Source of the DNA: Atrina japonica
Taxonomy: Eukaryota; Mollusca; Bivalvia; Pterioida; Pinnidae
Length of the DNA stretch: 64,000 nt
Direction: 5' to 3'
Assembly (NCBI GenBank): GCA_030159075.1
Contig: BROG01000299.1
Location: 631,501-695,500 of the forward strand
Positions 57,701 through 64,000 of this stretch are shown piece after piece. The notes under the pieces are model-generated. The model was not told where the DNA came from, made no database searches, and saw nothing but the letters and a program-made list of their open reading frames with translations. Position 1 is the first letter of the stretch. Every line of letters begins with the position of its first letter. The position numbers and the translations under genes are program-made.

Positions 57701-60700
57701 CAGAGACAGAGAGAGAGAGAGACAGACAGACAGACAGGAGAGAGAGGAACAACAGAGGCAGGAAAGGCAGAAACAGGGAAGCAGACCTTCTTACCTAAAG
57801 TCATAATGGAGTGCAGTTTCTTTTACTAACAAGAAACCGTTCAAGATGGTATGGCCGGATTGCAAAGTAAAATCTAATCAGTAAATTAGACACAAGTATA
57901 ATGCCCATGTGTTTGGAACTATTTCTTATTAGGTTCATTTTAATTACCTGAAACCAAATGTCAAAATGTTTGAGTACTATTCACCCAAGTCTTTTGTTAA
58001 TAATTGTAAAAATATGAAGTCTGTACAACCTTCCATTGCCAAGAATTTACTTCAACCTGAAACAACCACAATAATGATCTCCATCCCATTACTACTTTGA
58101 TCCACCCCCAAAATTCAAACCCATATAACTCATTTGCACTTAAAATTGTCAAAGGTAACCTACTGAACAAGTATGAAGTCTATACCTCTATTCATAGCCA
58201 AGAACTTGCTTCAACCAAAACATTAACCAAAATATTGATCCCCACCCCATTACTACTTAAATCCACCCCCAAAATTCAAACCCATATAATTTAACTGCAC
58301 ATGTCACATGCACCCTAAAAGCCAAGTATGAAGTTTGTACCTCTATCCATTGCCAACCCCCATTACTACTTTCATCCACCCCAAAATTCAAACCCACATA
58401 ATTTAATTGCACGTGCCATAGATAACCTACAGACCATGAATTCTTCACCTGTATCCATTAGCAAGAACTTGCTTCAACCTGAAACTTTAACCAAAATGCT
58501 GATCCCCACCCAAATTACTACCTTGATCCGCCCCCAAAATTCAAATCCACATAATTCAATTGCACTTGCCACAGCAACTCACATAATTCATATGTACTTG
58601 CCACAGGTAACCTACAGGCTAAATATATAATCTGCACTTCTATCAATTGCTGAAAATTTGCTTAAACCAAAATTTTAACCAAAATGTTGATCGACAGACA
58701 GACGGACATCATAAATCTATAGACTGTGCTTGCTTTGCAATCCGGGCAAAAAGCATAAATTCTTAAGAAAAATTGTTGTTTTCATTCTTTGCATAAATAT
58801 ATGTTTTATGTACATTGGCGTTGGAAGCAAATTGAAATTGGGGGGTCTAAACCAACTTAAAACACACACACACCAGAAATGTCTGGGGGCTAAGTCCCAA
58901 TTTTCAACACCTATGTCTATCTTTGCAAAAAAAGTGGGGGGGCTAAGCATACGCCTATAATGTAGATCTTCACAATTTTTACTAGTGACGTGTCTTTTAT
59001 ATTAAAATTACAATTGTACCTGCCTCTGTTACTCCATTTGTACACGAGAAGTGAACATTGTATACATCGTACAATGAAAATACATTTCTTTCTTTTTGTG
59101 AATGAGAAAAACGTTTCCACATTTCACTTCATTGCATTTAATATCTCTGACATAATTTTTTTATCCACTTCCCCTCCTCTGGCTCTTCTGCTTTTCTTTT
59201 AATTACACTGACATATGGTGGCCATTTACAATTCAAAATGAGCTTTTAATCATGGTCGTAAACTATAGGTGTTTTAATTGGTATACATTTCATTAAGTAG
59301 CCGCTGATGTTATACAAGTGCCTAGAGGAAGTTGATGCATGATTGATACATAACTGTGGTTATAAATCTTGTTTTCTTGTTTTGTTTTGAAGGGTAGAGA
59401 GCTGGCCTGACTCAGTTGGTAGTGCGCTCGACTCTTGACTGTGAGGTTGTGAGTTCAAGTCCAGCTGGTGGCAGGCTGGTTTCCTGTCTTTCGCATGAGA
59501 CAGAAAAAAAAAAAAATGAGGTCATATGTCACAGTAGGTTTCAGCATGTTAAAGAACCCTCACTGCTCAATGGTCGTAAGTGCCGTGCATAGGCCAAACT
59601 TTGAAGCCCTTCACCGGCATTTGGTGACGTCTCCATATGAGTGAAATATTCTTGAGTGGGACGTTAAACAACAATAAACAAACAAAACAATTGAAACGGT
59701 AGAAACATAATTATGAATTATAATTATTATAATAATAATTATAAGCATGTATTTTTTAGCTTTAAACTGTAGAAACTATGAAAAAGTGTAAAGGTAGGCA
59801 GGTCTAGGAAAGGCAAAGAGACAGGAGAGGCAAGAGAAAGGGAGGAGAGCTAAAGATAGGGAGGAAAGACAGACAGGAAAGGCAGAGATAGGGAGGAAAG
59901 ACAGACAGGAAAGGCAGAGACAGACAGGAAAAGCAGAGATAGGGAGGAAAGACACATGAAAGGCAGAGATAGGGAGAAAAAACAGACAGGAAAGGCAAAG
60001 ATAGGGAGGAAAAACAGACAGGAAAGGCAGAGATAGGGAGAAAAAACAGACAGGAAAGGCAAAGATAGGGAGGAAAAACAGAGACATGGAAGTACAATGT
60101 CATGTGAGTTAGGGTTGCAATCAGAATGTTCTCCAATTATATTTTGCAGAATGCATACATTTTTTTTATCCCTCATAGGGACCAACTCTTCTTACTTCAC
60201 ATTATGTAGCCATGTCCAGTGGGATTACTCCCTAAAGAATTCAACAGAAATTTGCCAAGCTTTTTTTGAAGGAGTGGTCATTCACCACTAGTATAAATGT
60301 TAAAGGATGAGCAAATTGATGGCTAGATTTTTCCAAGAGGCTTTGGCTCAAGTGACTTAAAAACAAGAGGCCTATGATCTAATGAGAATAGAATACCTGG
60401 GAATCTTTGAAGAAATTATACAACAAAATGTCATCAAACTCAAGTCCTTTTGCCTCGTAAATTGTTAAAATCAGGCCAAGGTGAAGCTCCTCTGGGATGT
60501 TGTCTCTTGCAGCATCGTTAACCACAAGGATGGCTTGATGCGCACCAAATTCAATCCGGGAAGTTTTTCTTTTGTGTCCTCTCAATAACATTGCCAAATC
60601 ACTGTAATGATAACAATATGGCTGATTTACAGATTTTCAGTCATTCTTTATATATTTTGAATAGTGCTTTACACCACACTGAACAATTCTTCAGCTGTAT

Positions 60701-63187
60701 GGCGGCGACCAGATTTTAACGGGTGAGGTGAAAATTTGGTCACCTGGGAAAAGACCACCGGCCTTCTGCAAGTTAACTAGCAAACTTTTTTTTACAATTT
60801 ATGGTCCAGCAAGGATTGTACTTGCACTGACCAGAAATGAGTGTTTCACGGTTCAAAGCGTAATGCTCAAAGCACTCAGTCATAGAGGCCCCAGTCTTTC
60901 TTGTACAAAAGTCTATGATAAACAATGGAAATGATTCGTCACCACACAATGTGTAATAAAAATTCCAAAGTCCAAGATTCATTACAAATTTAGGGGGTAA
61001 CATTAGAGGTGACCGTGTTAAGACGCAATATGACTAATTTAATGAAAAAGATGAATTTGAACCCACTGTGATGGATTTTTAAAAAGTTACTACATATTGC
61101 GTTGATGTGCATTTTTCAACAAACATGGAACCAACGCAATTTGTAATAAATCTCCAAACCTTCGATTTTATTGTCAACATAACCTACAACTGAAAGATAT
61201 ATGTTATCGATCTCAGTTATAAACTGTTCAAAATACTAGATCCACCCTTGCCACGTATATGTTCATGAAAAATGAAACTTTAGAAATTTATTCCAAATTG
61301 CGATGTTTTTGTAATTGTTGAAATATACAAATCGATGCAACTTGTAATAAATTTTAAAAATCCGTTGATAAGTGTCTGATTACTAGAGTGTCATGTTTAT
61401 AAGTCAGAAAATTATTAAGATATCTAGATCTAATGATTGTACCTTGTGTGGAAGATAAAATGGAATGCTTGGAGATTTATTGAAAATTACATAAGATTTA
61501 CATTTTGTGAAAGATAGAACCAATGCAATAACTTCTAACACTTGTATTCAAGGTATAAACATCATTTCATGTAATCAATCTTAGTCAATAAATGTTCAAA
61601 AATACTAGATCCACCCCTATCCCACAGAGCTTTAAGAGAAACGAAACTTAGACACTTATTACAAATTGCATCGGTTTTGGTATTGTTGGAAAATGCCAAT
61701 CGACACAATTTAAAAAATCAATTGATAAGGGTCTTCTCCTTTTAAATCATCTAATAAGGGCATAATGTATGTTGAAATATCAATATCTATCAGCTGTAGG
61801 TTGTGTTGACGATAAAATCGAAGGTTTGGAGATTTATTACAAATTGTGTCCGTTCTGTGTTTGTTGAAAAATGCACATCGACGAAATTTGTAATAACTTT
61901 TAAAAAATCCATCGTAGTGGGTTCAAATCTATCTTTTTCATTAAAATGGTCTTGACACGGTCATTTCTAATGTTACCCCCTAAATTTGTAATGAATCTCG
62001 GACTTCAAAATTTTTATTACAAATTGTGTGGTGAAAATGCTTTGAAAGTGACCAAAAATCAGTATTTCACAAATACAACAAGTTTAAAATACTTCGAAAA
62101 CAAATAAATGATTATGACTGTACTCTGTTTGAAGTCACATGGGCATATATTTACGACAAACTTTTGACCACCAAAACTTTACTCCCTTTACAGTACAGAA
62201 ATTCCAACCTAGCAAATAGGTAGATATGCTTGTACATGGTAGCAGGGTAGAGAATTTTAATGAATATATCAACATATATTTTTTTCCTACCTCCATAGCT
62301 TAACTTCATAACCTATGATTTTTATAAATCCCCTCTGACCCCCATCCCCTAAAATCAGAGAGCATATTGAGTTTTAGTCCTTCCGTTTGTCTGTTTTGCA
62401 TAATATTGGTTTTACTTGAAAAGACAGTTTAGATCAGAGACCTAATTCAAATTAATCATCAGGACCCAGTTGCACAACACATTGTTAAATTTAACCTACA
62501 TTTATCCTGTTGGTTTAACATTAGTTAACTTCACCTTAAATCTAACAACCTAAATTTAACAACCTAAATTTAACAACCTAAATTTAACGTGAAGTTAACC
62601 AATGTTAAACCAATGGGTTAAATGTACGTTAAATTTAACAATGTGTTTTGCAACTGGGTCCAGGATGTTGCAATAATAGCTCCTTATCACTGAACTAGCA
62701 TTGCCACACAAGATTCTTCTCAAAGAGTGCGAGTTATATTTACAGAATAAACCTAATATAGAAACAAATATCTCTTTATACAAACATAAATATACATTGA
62801 CTTTTGACCTTCAATAATGACCTGGTGATGGCCATTTGCATTCTACATACGAAATACCATTACACCTTAGGCTTACATCTTGAAGGAATAAGAATCTATA
62901 ATCACTTTGTCTACGAACAGTTTGACAGCCGTTTACAGAGAAATAGTTATACAATGCATCATCCCATCTATCCAACATTGGTCGGAGATGAAAAAAAAAA
63001 TTCTCAGTAAATTCTACCTGAAACTACAGGACTCCAGCAGAACAGGTGGTGGTCCCTGAAAAAGTCCTTGGTCCTTCTGTAGCCGATCAAAGGATTCTGG
63101 GAAAAATTCCACCATTAGGTCGAGTATACTGGAGGCAAGGAAAAGAATTCCTGCGTGTGATCGATAGTTATGTGTCAGCTGATATAC
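39319..63187 (-). CDS. TRANK1: TRANK1-like protein, C-terminal part (10 exons, 5' end outside window)
   Basis: Ten minus-strand exons with GT-AG introns join in phase over 4,875 bases, giving 1,624 residues with no internal stop. The order of blocks follows vertebrate TRANK1 (TPR and ankyrin repeat protein 1, roughly 2,900 residues). They are SF1/UvrD-like helicase motif IV (HNYRSHAGIL), motif V (LTIYEAKGLEFDDILLYNF) and motif VI (LYTAVTRARVNVWIFDE), then EKRAP, AAKCFYRGG and helical TPR-like repeats, then a long alpha-helical region with a CxxC segment (GCGICGERF), then a basic tail. Walker A/B motifs and ankyrin repeats would lie upstream, beyond position 64000. The family's molecular role is poorly known; ATP-dependent nucleic acid or protein remodelling is inferred from the motifs. 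Many bivalve genomes have several such genes. The introns are crowded with MITEs, SINEs and minisatellites. Confidence 0.9.
39838..39925 (-). mobile_element. SINE 3' fragment in last intron
   Basis: On the minus strand, TTACCGGGTTCTCTCCACCA, GAAAATTGTTCAGTGTGGCG and AAAATTCAAAT match the 3' half of the SINE at 12848. Head missing. Bases 39481-39837 hold no other feature. Confidence 0.5.
40091..40381. mobile_element. 291-bp MITE with 37-bp inverted ends
   Basis: The left end AAGGTCAAGTCACTGCTTTT continues to TCAATTGGTGA. It is mirrored at the right end up to 40381 with one mismatch in 37. The interior is AT-rich with no coding sequence. Inserted in the last intron of the TRANK1-like gene. Confidence 0.75.
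40391..40642 (-). mobile_element. tRNA-derived SINE, near full length
   Basis: On the minus strand: GAGCCAGCCTGGATTGTGTG head, GTCGTGAGATTGAGTCC (B box), CCTGTCCTTCGGATGAGACA, CACTGCTCAATGGCCGTAAG, TTCACCAGCATTTGGTGACA, and the end TGTTAAACAACAATAAACAA. Same family as 59398-59686. Confidence 0.75.
40868..42041. mobile_element. Non-autonomous element with inverted ends and internal tandem repeats (copy 1)
   Basis: GGCCAGATTG at 40892 mirrors CAATCTGGCC ending at 42039. Inside are about five imperfect units of 120-150 bp with the motifs AAGTATGAAGTCTGTACCTC, TATCCATTGCCAAGAATTT, TTACTACTTTGATCCACC, CAAAATTCAAACCCACATA and GGTAACCTACAGGC. A later part (41560-42000) repeats TTGTGATGGATAGTTCTC. 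No coding sequence. Copy 2 is at 57829-58755. Confidence 0.65.
42262..45536 (-). CDS. TRANK1: TRANK1-like giant exon (residues 480-1571 of this part)
   Basis: 3,275 bases without interruption. It starts after TTTTCCAG with QLEKAADLYMIRGMTKEAVE (a TPR-like helix pair) and continues with helical blocks such as LRRIIAILCGNEIKLNLIRH and AERLLVLCMVFLCNMGKSIL that match TRANK1 order. A species-specific acidic insert lies at about 44620-44750. An IQ-like helix (AARIITNCIRRKILLTR) and a CxxC segment GCGICGERF at 42895-42930 follow. The end EVAKNTEQ joins the last exon at CAG|GTAAGA. No transmembrane segment. Base composition is less AT-rich than the flanking introns, as expected for coding DNA. Confidence 0.95.
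45811..46845. repeat. 34-bp minisatellite, about 30 copies
   Basis: Unit GTGTTTGTGTGTGACTGTAT plus ATATGTACATGGTT, with variants (GAGTG, GATTG, GAGTTTG). Because 34 is not a multiple of three and no phase contains a stop on the minus strand, long His/Thr-rich frames of up to 397 codons appear there. They are artefacts: the neighbouring exon meets a stop 12 bases into the intron. Confidence 0.9.
46936..47167 (-). CDS. TRANK1: TRANK1-like exon
   Basis: Begins after TTTTTTGTAG with NFVKQGEEIPKVLVENAPRK and includes GFKSAELYHKTKNTERMMTA and YIKEAANLLLEN; donor AATG|GTACTT. Helical TPR-like units, collinear with the family. Bases 47168-48039 are intron with no other feature. Confidence 0.9.
48040..48855 (-). 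repeat. 71-bp minisatellite built from an exon end and its splice donor
   Basis: GCCATGTC recurs at about 48060, 48202, 48276, 48347, 48418, 48489, 48560, 48631, 48702, 48773 and 48845, mostly 71 bp apart; the last is inside the exon. On the minus strand each unit repeats the exon's final ~45 bases (GACATGGCAATTGATACACT ... CTGAAAGAG) followed by the donor GTAGGTAG. About 11 copies lie downstream of the true donor at 48808. Early units near 48120 are the most diverged. Confidence 0.9.
48808..48972 (-). CDS. TRANK1: TRANK1-like exon (source of the 71-bp repeat)
   Basis: 55 codons, phase 0 on both sides: LQKAAETYRKLNKPIDGSRC, YEQLGMFNMAVTTLYENEMY, DMAIDTLTRYKILKE. TPR-like. Acceptor GTTTTGTTTAG; donor AAAGAG|GTAGGT. 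Reading past the donor reaches a stop after six codons, so use of any downstream copy of the donor would truncate the protein. Confidence 0.9.
48993..49112. repeat. ~60-bp tandem duplication
   Basis: ATACATTACAAAATGTCTCA...GATAAAACAGATCTCT occurs twice in succession with one difference. A (TA)n run follows at 49350-49420. Confidence 0.85.
49960..50260. mobile_element. Dispersed bivalve-type intron repeat
   Basis: GCAAAAATGCCCCCAGACCC, AGCAAATTTCTATGCTGGCA, GTGATGTCAGTGAAGTGTGA, CACTTTATATGTAAGTGGGA and CGGACAATCCAAACACTAGA are collinear with 51930-53140. Probably the same MITE family. 50600-51260 carries another diverged repeat (GTGACCTTGACCTTTCAAAA in two versions). Confidence 0.55.
51352..51502 (-). 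CDS. TRANK1: TRANK1-like exon
   Basis: After TTTATGTTTAG: IKDNPSKQREEYLIASEKFL, ECELPSKAVLCLQKSREKEM, TAFLYEKLGQ; donor ACAG|GTAAGT. Matches the LECxEP...CLxxA...ERLG segment of TRANK1. Confidence 0.9.
51922..53150. mobile_element. MITE of the GGGGGCATAAAA type, split by an insertion
   Basis: The left part 51922-52070 (ACAAGATGTGTTTGTGAAAC, AAATGCCCCGGTCCCAACAA) and the right part 52890-53150 (GATGTCATTGAAGTGTGAGT, TTTCAGGCCGGGGGCATAAA) together make one element related to 49960-50260. The intervening ~820 bp (52071-52890) is foreign to it, and includes a transposon-protein fragment. Confidence 0.5.
52181..52640 (+). pseudogene. Possible hAT/zinc-finger transposon protein fragment
   Basis: A Ser/Thr-rich frame of about 100 codons leads into ENRFSWLYHNAAKGGYCCKM in another frame at about 52540-52600. 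This resembles the WLxYxxxKxGxxCKxC start of TTF-type zinc fingers in hAT-derived proteins. The second Cys pair is lost to a stop. Short and frame-broken; could be something else. Confidence 0.3.
53545..54075 (-). repeat. Minisatellite of splice-donor-like units
   Basis: Directly downstream (minus strand) of the true donor at 54075 are about 18 units of ~27 bp, each with CTCAG|GTGGGTGTAAATAC or CAG|GTGAGTG. From 53551 to 53878 they form an 82-bp higher-order unit of three (starts 53551, 53633, 53715, 53797). All match the donor consensus AG|GTRRGT at least in part. Using any of them after the true site would meet TGA at the second codon. Confidence 0.85.
54076..54250 (-). CDS. TRANK1: TRANK1-like exon
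   Basis: After TTTGTTGTAG: SGEEMFVEESTPQEWIRRGE, DFMKHSLYEVAAKCFYRGGD, KYMASVARAHQHALTAYR; donor ACAG|GTGAGT. Matches the FVKTSTPxEWIxxG...AAKCYxKGG block of TRANK1. Confidence 0.9.
54470..54815. repeat. (ACAG)n-rich array with a ~190-bp internal duplication
   Basis: AGATAGTCCGAAAGTTTGAC...CATACATACAGAAAAAGACA at 54479 recurs at 54671. ACAG/ACAA tetranucleotides fill the rest. Bases 54816-56530 are intron with no supported feature. Confidence 0.85.
56531..56746 (-). CDS. TRANK1: TRANK1-like exon with helicase motif VI
   Basis: After CTCTTTTTCTAG: ILNQPGRPRPLTFDPNQHKV, LNSELKHLYTAVTRARVNVW, IFDEDMEKRAPMFEYFKARK. The LYTAVTRAR block is motif VI of UvrD-type SF1 helicases (LYVAxTRA). Donor GAAG|GTAAAT. 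Confidence 0.92.
57269..57392 (-). CDS. TRANK1: TRANK1-like exon
   Basis: After AATTCTAACAG: AGKEWRVVTDYLEKIAESKM, then a Ser/Lys-rich linker KGTSKTASKPASQSLVEINH; donor CATG|GTATGA. KEW plus LVE matches the TRANK1 linker between motifs V and VI. Confidence 0.85.
57470..57745. repeat. (GA)n/(GACA)n array
   Basis: GA units with interspersed CAGACAGA blocks. Long Arg-Glu and Leu-Ser frames across it are artefacts. Confidence 0.95.
57829..58755. mobile_element. Non-autonomous element with inverted ends and internal tandem repeats (copy 2)
   Basis: GGCCGGATTGCAAAG at 57852 mirrors CTTTGCAATCCGGGC ending at about 58747. About five internal units carry the same motifs as copy 1 (AAGTATGAAGTCTATACCTC, TTACTACTTTGATCCACCCC, CAAAATTCAAACCCATATAA). 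Sits in another intron of the same gene. Confidence 0.65.
59398..59686 (+). mobile_element. tRNA-derived SINE, full length
   Basis: GAGCTGGCCTGACTCAGTTGG (A box), GTTGTGAGTTCAAGTCC (B box), CCTGTCTTTCGCATGAGACA, AAAGAACCCTCACTGCTCAA, CTTCACCGGCATTTGGTGAC, and the end GACGTTAAACAACAATAAAC. Pol III promoter boxes are complete. Reference copy for this family in the window. Confidence 0.8.
59795..60085. repeat. ~30-bp purine-rich minisatellite
   Basis: About ten units of AGACAGGAAAGGCAGAGATA GGGAGGAAA with small indels. Confidence 0.85.
60397..60601 (-). CDS. TRANK1: TRANK1-like exon with helicase motif V
   Basis: After GATAACAATTATCATTACAG-type acceptor: DLAMLLRGHKRKTSRIEFGA, HQAILVVNDAARDNIPEELH, LGLILTIYEAKGLEFDDILL, YNFFKDSQ; donor CCAG|GTATTC. 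LTIYEAKGLEF corresponds to motif V (LMTxHxAKGLEF) of UvrD-type helicases. Confidence 0.93.
60666..60900 (-). mobile_element. SINE, minus strand
   Basis: On the minus strand GGGGCCTCTATGACTGAGTG is the A-box head. Later come GCCGGTGGTCTTTTCCCAGG, GGTCGCCGCCATACAGCTGA and AATTGTTCAGTGTGGTGTAA, the body of the 12848 family. Confidence 0.6.
60939..62034. mobile_element. 1.1-kb foldback element with ATTTGTAATAA subrepeats
   Basis: TCACCACACAAT at 60939 mirrors ATTGTGTGGTGA ending at 62034. The outer ~250 bp of each arm are well matched (TTAGGGGGTAACATTAGA, TTTGAACCCACT, CATTTTTCAACAAACA, CAAACCTTCGATTTTAT all have inverted partners). Weaker pairing continues inward. The motif ATTTGTAATAA or its complement recurs through both arms. 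No coding capacity. Confidence 0.8.
62463..62660. mobile_element. 198-bp palindromic MITE with CAG target duplication
   Basis: GACCCAGTTGCA at 62463 mirrors TGCAACTGGGTC-type end at 62660. The arms extend about 75 bp (TTGTTAAATTTAAC, GGTTTAACATT, GTTAACTTCAC). CAG flanks both sides (62460-62462, 62661-62663). The centre holds three copies of AACCTAAATTTAAC. Confidence 0.8.
63018..63187 (-). CDS. TRANK1: TRANK1-like exon with helicase motif IV (first exon in window)
   Basis: After a TAG acceptor: VYQLTHNYRSHAGILFLASS, ILDLMVEFFPESFDRLQKDQ, GLFQGPPPVLLESCSF; donor TCAG|GTAGAA. LxHNYRSHxGIL is motif IV of UvrD-like SF1 helicases, and FPESFDRL with GLFxGPxPxLLESC is specific to TRANK1. Upstream exons lie beyond the right edge. 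Confidence 0.93.
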
Positions 63188-63249
63188 CTACGAACAAAGA
63201 CCAAAAATATTTATCAACAATATAACTTTCCTGTTTATATATGCCATCA

Positions 63250-63900
63250 ATTTTGACAGGACGTATTATGGTATACCGTTGTCCTTCCGTACGTGGTCCA
63301 CACTTAGCACGATAACTCAAAAATGCCTGAACAGATTTCAATGAATTTTTGGTAGTTAGTTTCTTAACCTAAATGCAAGCTCCCTTTGAAATGTAATTAA
63401 ATTCTGATTTTCTGTGCTGAGTTATGATCCTTGGAAATACATAAATATTTGAAAAATAAGAGTTTTCACAGTTTTTCTTTGTAATGCTTCAACATAGTGA
63501 GTTGATATTTGATATTTGGTTATATCTATATGATTCACAGATCAATTTCAAATTTGGTTCCAGTCAGATGATTTTGTGCAGAGTTAAGGCCCCTTGACTT
63601 AGTAATTTTTTTTTTAAAATATCCCTTTCTGCACCTTTTCTTTGCAATGCCTCTACATATTGATTTGATATTTGGTATATCATTGTATCGAAATGAGTTA
63701 CAGATCAACTTCAAATTTGGTTCTCGTCGAATGATTTCGTGTAGAATTATGGCCCCTTGACTTAGTAAATTTTTAAAAAATATCCCTTTTTGCACCTTTT
63801 CTTTCCTTGGATGATTTTGTGCAGAGTTGGCCCCTTGACTTAGTAAATTTTTAAAAAATATCCCTTTCTGCACCTTTTCTTTGCAATGCCTATGCATATT
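63250..63900. repeat. Intron repeat with ~125-bp tandem units
   Basis: GGCCCCTTGACTTAGTAA followed by TATCCCTTTCTGCACCTTTT recurs at about 63590, 63750 and 63830, with CAATGCCTCTACATATTGAT and AATTTGGTTC between. The left part (GATAACTCAAAAATGCCTGA) has the look of a repeat family found throughout bivalve genomes. The 120-codon minus-strand frame across it is a by-product. Confidence 0.6.
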
Positions 63901-64000
63901 ATTTATTTTGTATTTTCTTCCAGTGATAATATTTTTTTTCTTTTCATGGAATAGATATTATGGTAAATAGAACTTTTACTCTTCCCCTAGACATAAATTA

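Noticed and set aside
59398..59470. tRNA gene
   Set aside because: A and B boxes are present but it continues into a conserved SINE body and tail and no tRNA cloverleaf can be drawn.
59776..60185. Phe/Leu/Cys-rich minus-strand frames of about 105 codons resembling membrane segments
   Set aside because: Antisense of the ~30-bp purine-rich minisatellite.
63535..63897. 120-codon minus-strand frame with repeated KVQKGIFFKNLLSQGA
   Set aside because: Product of a tandem intron repeat present in several versions; no splice sites or link to the TRANK1-like frame.

Overview
The window looks like nuclear DNA from a mollusc, most likely a bivalve. It is AT-rich and intron-rich, full of microsatellites (TA, CA, GA) and small transposons, with tRNA-derived SINEs and a Penelope-type reverse transcriptase of a kind I associate with bivalve genomes. 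The species call is inference. I see no bacterial operons, rRNA, true tRNA genes or CRISPR.

Two host genes can be supported. (1) On the plus strand a small secreted cysteine-rich peptide is encoded by two coding exons, 20376-20572 and 25304-25382. After splicing it is a 91-residue precursor with a signal peptide, a very basic eight-cysteine core and an acidic tail behind a Lys-Arg site. This is the architecture of bivalve antimicrobial peptide precursors, but I do not recognise the cysteine spacing. A TATA box with a perfect splice donor near 8.8 kb and a second TATA box at 19.9 kb are candidate promoters. (2) On the minus strand the 3' part of a TRANK1-like gene (TPR and ankyrin repeat protein with a UvrD-like SF1 helicase domain) runs from 63187 down to 39319. 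Ten exons join in phase without an internal stop, giving 1,624 residues. They cover helicase motifs IV, V and VI, helical/TPR-like repeats, one giant exon (3,275 bp) and a lysine-rich C-terminus. The 5' half lies beyond the right edge.

Layout: 1-8.3 kb holds decayed Penelope fragments, MITEs and microsatellites; 8.8 kb a candidate promoter/leader exon; 9-16.6 kb SINEs (one with a nested retroposon), a ~361-bp repeat family and a dead Tc1-type transposase; 17.3-19.8 kb a 1.2-kb tandem duplication with a long hairpin in each copy; 20.4-25.5 kb the peptide gene; 26-30 kb repeats; 30.06-32.78 kb a mariner-like element with 18-bp matching ends (TA included) containing a decayed Penelope-like element; 33-39 kb AT-rich DNA with MITEs, possibly partly the 3' UTR of the minus-strand gene; 39.3-63.2 kb the TRANK1-like gene.

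The most unusual signal is in the TRANK1-like gene. Two separate introns begin with minisatellites whose units carry the 5' splice-site sequence. In one (48040-48855) the 71-bp unit is a copy of the exon end plus its donor, about 12 times. In the other (53545-54075) an 82-bp higher-order repeat of ~27-bp units presents about 18 donor-like sites next to the real one.
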